From Coptodactyla brooksi (lineage: Eukaryota; Arthropoda; Insecta; Coleoptera; Scarabaeidae): a stretch of 20,448 nucleotides of DNA. The notes beneath the pieces were generated by a model. That model had not been told where the DNA came from and made no database searches. It saw only the letters and a list, made by a program, of their open reading frames with translations. Shown in pieces: positions 17,886 through 20,448 of the stretch. Positions within the stretch are counted from its first letter, which is position 1, and the number at the start of each line of letters is the position of its first letter. A program made the translations under genes and the position numbers. Location of the stretch: NCBI GenBank assembly GCA_033557675.1, contig JAWQRM010000682.1, forward strand, positions 1 through 20,448, given 5' to 3'.

Positions 17886-17922
17886 AACATATGTTTCAGT
17901 TCATCGAATAAACCGTCTTCAG
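17886..17922 (-). ncRNA. Apparently intact hammerhead ribozyme core of a Penelope-like element
   Basis: Minus strand: CTGAAGA (17916-17922), one extra C, stem II GGTTTAT-TCG-ATGAACT (7 bp with two G-U pairs), GAAAC (17893-17897), loop ATAT, cleavage triplet GTT (17886-17888). Flanks GAG (17883-17885) and TTC (17923-17925) pair as a three-pair stem I including one G-U. Every invariant core residue (CUGANGA, GAA, A-U pair, H at the cleavage site) is present. It lies about 80 nt downstream of the PLE endonuclease relic on the same strand. Hammerheads of this minimal-stem-III form in PLE terminal repeats are established; activity of this copy is inferred only. Confidence 0.8.
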
Positions 17923-18396
17923 GAAAATGAACAACTAAAATGAAAAACCAGGCTTATATACCTACCCCAATTACTTTTTAACGGATCCACTTGTAATTAG
18001 GTTTTAATTACTTTTTCTTCTACCTACCAGATAAAAAAGGATCGAGGCCGGTATAGGGGCAGGGCCGTTATTAAATATTTAATTTTTGTTTTTAAAAATC
18101 TCTAGGCTTACTCTTGCGTGAAGTTGGTTATTTGAATTAACTTCTTTAATCAATTCTATTTTATCATTTATCCTGTGGTTAAGAGTAATCATGTGGGTAG
18201 CCACACAGGATTTCTCTAGTTTATAATTTTTAAAGCCATTTAAGTGCTCGTTATACCTAATTTTAAGAGACCTACGCGTTTGCCCGATGTAACTTTTATA
18301 ACAATTAGTGTAACTTATTTTCTAAATCCTCGATTTGTCTATTAAATCTATTTTATCTTTTGGATTACCTAATTGGGATTTTCTTATCGTGTTGAT

Positions 18397-18458
18397 CAAC
18401 ATACAATCAATACGAAACATGATATTGATGTATCATGTTTCGTATTGATTGTATGTTG
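18397..18458. repeat. Perfect hairpin, 28-bp arms, 6-nt loop
   Basis: The arm 18397-18424 (beginning CAACATACAATCAATACG) is repeated exactly in reverse complement at 18431-18458 around the loop TTGATG. It falls at the joint between the reverse-transcriptase tail and the endonuclease of the minus-strand PLE and duplicates that joint in inverted form. Zero mismatches inside a decayed element means the event is young or the hairpin is maintained by gene conversion. Confidence 0.95.
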
Positions 18459-18523
18459 TATCCGTTGTTATTTGGGGAATTGTGTTAATTATTTTTTGCT
18501 AAATCGTTCAATTGTGCGGTTTA

Positions 18524-18555
18524 CATTCTATATATATATCTATATATATATATGA
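18524..18555. repeat. TA-rich microsatellite
   Basis: Interrupted (TA)n runs within the minus-strand PLE, expanded relative to the plus-strand copy at 18851-18860, where only TCATATATAGG is present. Confidence 0.85.
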
Positions 18556-18603
18556 ATGGAAGGTTGTCGTTTTATGTGAACTATGATGATGTGAGTTTTG
18601 TGT

Positions 18604-18957
18604 GTATTAGTAATCTCGAAAAACAACGATAGAACACAAATAGAAACATTTCTTAACCAAATGAACAATAGAATACAATTCACCATAGAAATAGAAAAAA
18701 TAAACAATTAAATTATTTAGACATTACAATTAGCAGGAATCTATATACCTTTAACTACACAATACATCGCAAACCAACACAAATAGACGCCATCATACCA
18801 CAAAACTCACATCATCACATTTCACATAAAATGGCAGCCTTCCATTCATATATAGGATGTTATCCATACAATTGAACCCCATAGATTTAGCAGAAGAAAT
18901 TAACACAATCTTCCAAATAGCACATAGCAACGAATACAAGATATTTTAATACATATT
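18604..18957 (+). pseudogene. PLE reverse-transcriptase C-terminal fragment, head to head with the previous copy
   Basis: Plus strand: NNDRTQIETFLNQMNNRIQF, TIEIEKINN, then after a one-base shift LNYLDITISRNLYTFNYT, IHRKPTQIDAIIPQNSHHH, ISHKMAAFHSYIG, then after a second shift LNPIDLAEEINTIFQIAHSN and a final stop. This is the part of a PLE reverse transcriptase just past the catalytic palm, with the conserved RKPT and SHKMAA-type boxes. The YVDD box itself is absent. The segment 18798-18860 pairs imperfectly with 18538-18600 as an inverted repeat, because the neighbouring minus-strand copy carries the same sequence. The reading frame breaks off at about 18595, where the other copy begins. 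Confidence 0.88.
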
Positions 18958-19445
18958 TTAATTCGTATTTTAATTAGTATGTGCGTATCTTATATTACAA
19001 AAGAAAATTAATAGTCTTTTAAAGTGTTATGTTTTAAGTCTTTATTCTATTTTAATTTATTTTATTTTTATTTAAATATGACGATGCAACAGCATTTAAT
19101 CGTTTTAAGCACAATGTATTTCATTATAACTCTGTTTCAAATTAGAATGCAATCCATATCAATCAAATATACTTAAAACTAGTTTAACCATAAGCAAACA
19201 CATATAGGAACCATATAACATATTTTATATTCACTTATATTCTATATTTTTCAAATAATAATTTCAAACCCATTGAAATTATTATTTTAAGTTTAAACCT
19301 CATTATGAATATAATCATGACTACTAGCGGCACACACACTAACATAATCTAATCACTAACATAATCTAATCTAATCAAATTTTCATTTCATTTCGTTAGT
19401 TACTTATGAAAGAGTTATTTGGTTATATTTCTTACTTTCAGTAAA
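18958..19445. other. AT-rich spacer with a hairpin and a short tandem repeat
   Basis: A perfect hairpin AAATAATAATTTCAA-ACCCA-(reverse complement) lies at 19253-19287. CACTAACATAATCTAAT occurs twice head to tail at 19337-19370. No piggyBac-type terminal repeat could be identified upstream of the following relic. Confidence 0.7.
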
Positions 19446-20225
19446 ATGGTCCGTTGTTTAAAATACTTAACGACGGAGGACGTAGAATATGAGATAGATA
19501 ATATATCTGACGGTCCTGATACACCAGTAGAATCAAGTGATAGCGAATATAAATTTGACATAACACTAAGCACTTTTCATGAGGATAATATGTGCGATAA
19601 TGCTTCTGGATAATGTTAAGTGGATAATGTTAATTTGGATGAGGATCCAGAAGATGGCCATGGAAATGAAGCGCACATGAGCAGGAACATTCAAAGAAAA
19701 TGAAGCAAAAAGGAACTATGTTTATCAACATAGGTAGCGGATAAATCTCTAAAAAGGAGAGACTGCTTCACGATTTATTGTATGTGAAATGGAAGGATAA
19801 TCGTTGTGTATATTTATTGTCCAGTTATCATGCAACCGACTCATGTTTTATTCAAAGAACTCAAAGAAGAATGGACGCAAAATTAATGTATCTTGCTTAT
19901 CAGTTGTGAAAGATTACAATGACCACATGGGAGGTATTGATAAAGCAGAAATGCTGCGTTCATTGTACGAAATAGGTAGGAAATCCAAGCAATGGTAGCG
20001 CAGGCTGTTTTATGGAATGATGAAAATGACATTAGTAAACTCTTACATTTCATATTGTGAAATTGAAAGAAAAACGCCATTCCAAATTCCAAACAAACGT
20101 GGCAGACCTGCTTATGTAAGAAATTTATATACAAGCACACCAGAAAATGTCCATAAGAAGAGAAGAAAACTGTAATTCTCAGTTTCATCGGACGTACGAT
20201 ATCAAAACGTTGGAGTTTATAAAGC
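19446..20225 (+). pseudogene. piggyBac-like transposase relic with a large internal deletion
   Basis: It starts at ATG (19446) with MVRCLKYLTTEDVEYEIDN, IDNISDGPDTPVESSDSE, the acidic N-terminal region usual in piggyBac transposases. From about 19613 the frame breaks, and most of the catalytic core (first two Asp) is missing. The C-terminal part resumes at 19780: KWKDNRCVYLLSSYHATDS, then SVVKDYNDHMGGIDKAEMLR with the third catalytic Asp in GGID (19939-19941), EIGRKSKQW, a stop where a second Trp is expected, RRLFYGMMKMTLVNSYISYC, KRGRP, KKRRKL, stop (20173-20175) and FSVSSDVRYQNVG. The Cys-rich C-terminal finger is not recognisable. A normal family member is near 550-600 residues; only about 200 remain. 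Confidence 0.88.
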
Positions 20226-20448
20226 TGTATCTTTTCCAAAACAAAAGCATATAAACCTAATGAAACTTTTGTGTATTTTACTTAATTTAGTAAATACAGA
20301 GTTAAATTCAGTAAAACGACTTCATTTGTCTGGAAAACAAGTACGTTTTAAGGGCTCTTTATTCGGCTTTGCCGTAGATGTTGATGCATGGGCGGGCCTA
20401 TCCCACAACTGTTTGCGCTTGGGATTATTGTGGTGTATTCACTTTTCA
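20226..20448. other. Unassigned right edge
   Basis: After the piggyBac relic the last 120 bases are clearly less AT-rich (around GCATGGGCGGGCCTATCCCA). No frame shows a motif I recognise. It might be the edge of another repeat or of host coding sequence continuing beyond the window. Confidence 0.3.

Larger units (their letters stand above)
18004..18603 (-). pseudogene. PLE relic: end of reverse transcriptase plus GIY-YIG endonuclease
   Basis: Minus strand, from 18603 downward: QNSHHHSSHKTTTFHSYI-like text (18540-18600, end of the reverse-transcriptase region), LNDLAK..N, then a 28-bp hairpin, then SQLGNPKDKIDLIDKSRI, stop, KISYTNCYKSYIGQTRRSL, KIRYNEHLNGFKNYKLEKS, HMITLNHRINDKIELIKEV, FKNKN, stop, then NNGPAPIPASILFYLV. 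The YIG half of the nuclease motif is intact; the GIY half reads RI-stop because TAC became TAG (18322-18324). A second stop (18079-18081) precedes the true C-terminus, which ends at 18004 by comparison with copy A (KDRGPIPISPLYSLI). It is a related but distinct PLE from the cluster at 14.4-15.9 kb. Confidence 0.88.

Noticed and set aside
19883..20239. 118-codon minus-strand frame
   Set aside because: It is antisense to the piggyBac C-terminal region, whose plus-strand translation is clearly the real one.

Overview
The window looks like AT-rich, non-coding eukaryotic DNA from an animal, most likely an arthropod. The evidence is its mix of mobile elements: mariner relics, a piggyBac-like relic, a LINE, and Penelope-like retroelements (PLEs) with a GIY-YIG endonuclease. 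I see no bacterial gene organisation, no complete host gene, no tRNA or rRNA, and no CRISPR array. Every recognisable coding stretch is a broken transposable-element fragment, so the window reads as a long intron or intergenic stretch serving as a graveyard of old insertions. One possible host exon touches the left edge (1-60), next to a good splice signal.

Layout. 1-60: possible exon edge. 190-760: diverged direct duplication. 835-1372 (-): decayed mariner-type transposase with remnants of all three catalytic Asp. 2480-2631: perfect hairpin, then a PLE terminal fragment with a hammerhead-like motif. 3956-4120: a second PLE terminal fragment. 6536-6860: short mariner-type fragment (+) joined to a folded-back PLE terminal fragment. 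7231-8360 (+): PLE terminal fragment followed by a LINE reverse-transcriptase relic. 9612-10266 (-): a second, different LINE fragment sharing about 120 bp with the first. 11633-12545 (-): internally deleted mariner with both terminal inverted repeats. 12683-12950 (-): 3' end of another mariner. 14388-15931: compound PLE insertion with two tandem minus-strand copies and one inverted plus-strand copy. 17550-17665 (-): N-terminal helix-turn-helix of a third type of mariner. 17860-18957: PLE pair arranged head to head, with an apparently intact hammerhead ribozyme core at 17886-17922 and a 28-bp perfect hairpin. 19446-20225 (+): piggyBac-like relic with a large internal deletion.

The most interesting signal is the recurring small RNA motif. 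Six loci show the same hammerhead plan: CUGANGA, one extra base, a 4-7 bp stem II, GAAAC, a 4-nt loop, then GUH. They sit at the ends of PLE fragments. Hammerheads in PLE terminal repeats are established knowledge. Seeing them here in two variants (GUGC/GUC and AUAU/GUU), with the same extra base, is read directly from the sequence. A second theme is the number of short perfect hairpins and inverted junctions at element boundaries, which suggests fold-back or template-switch rearrangement. All coordinates of relic boundaries are approximate, and family calls rest on motif recognition without a database search.
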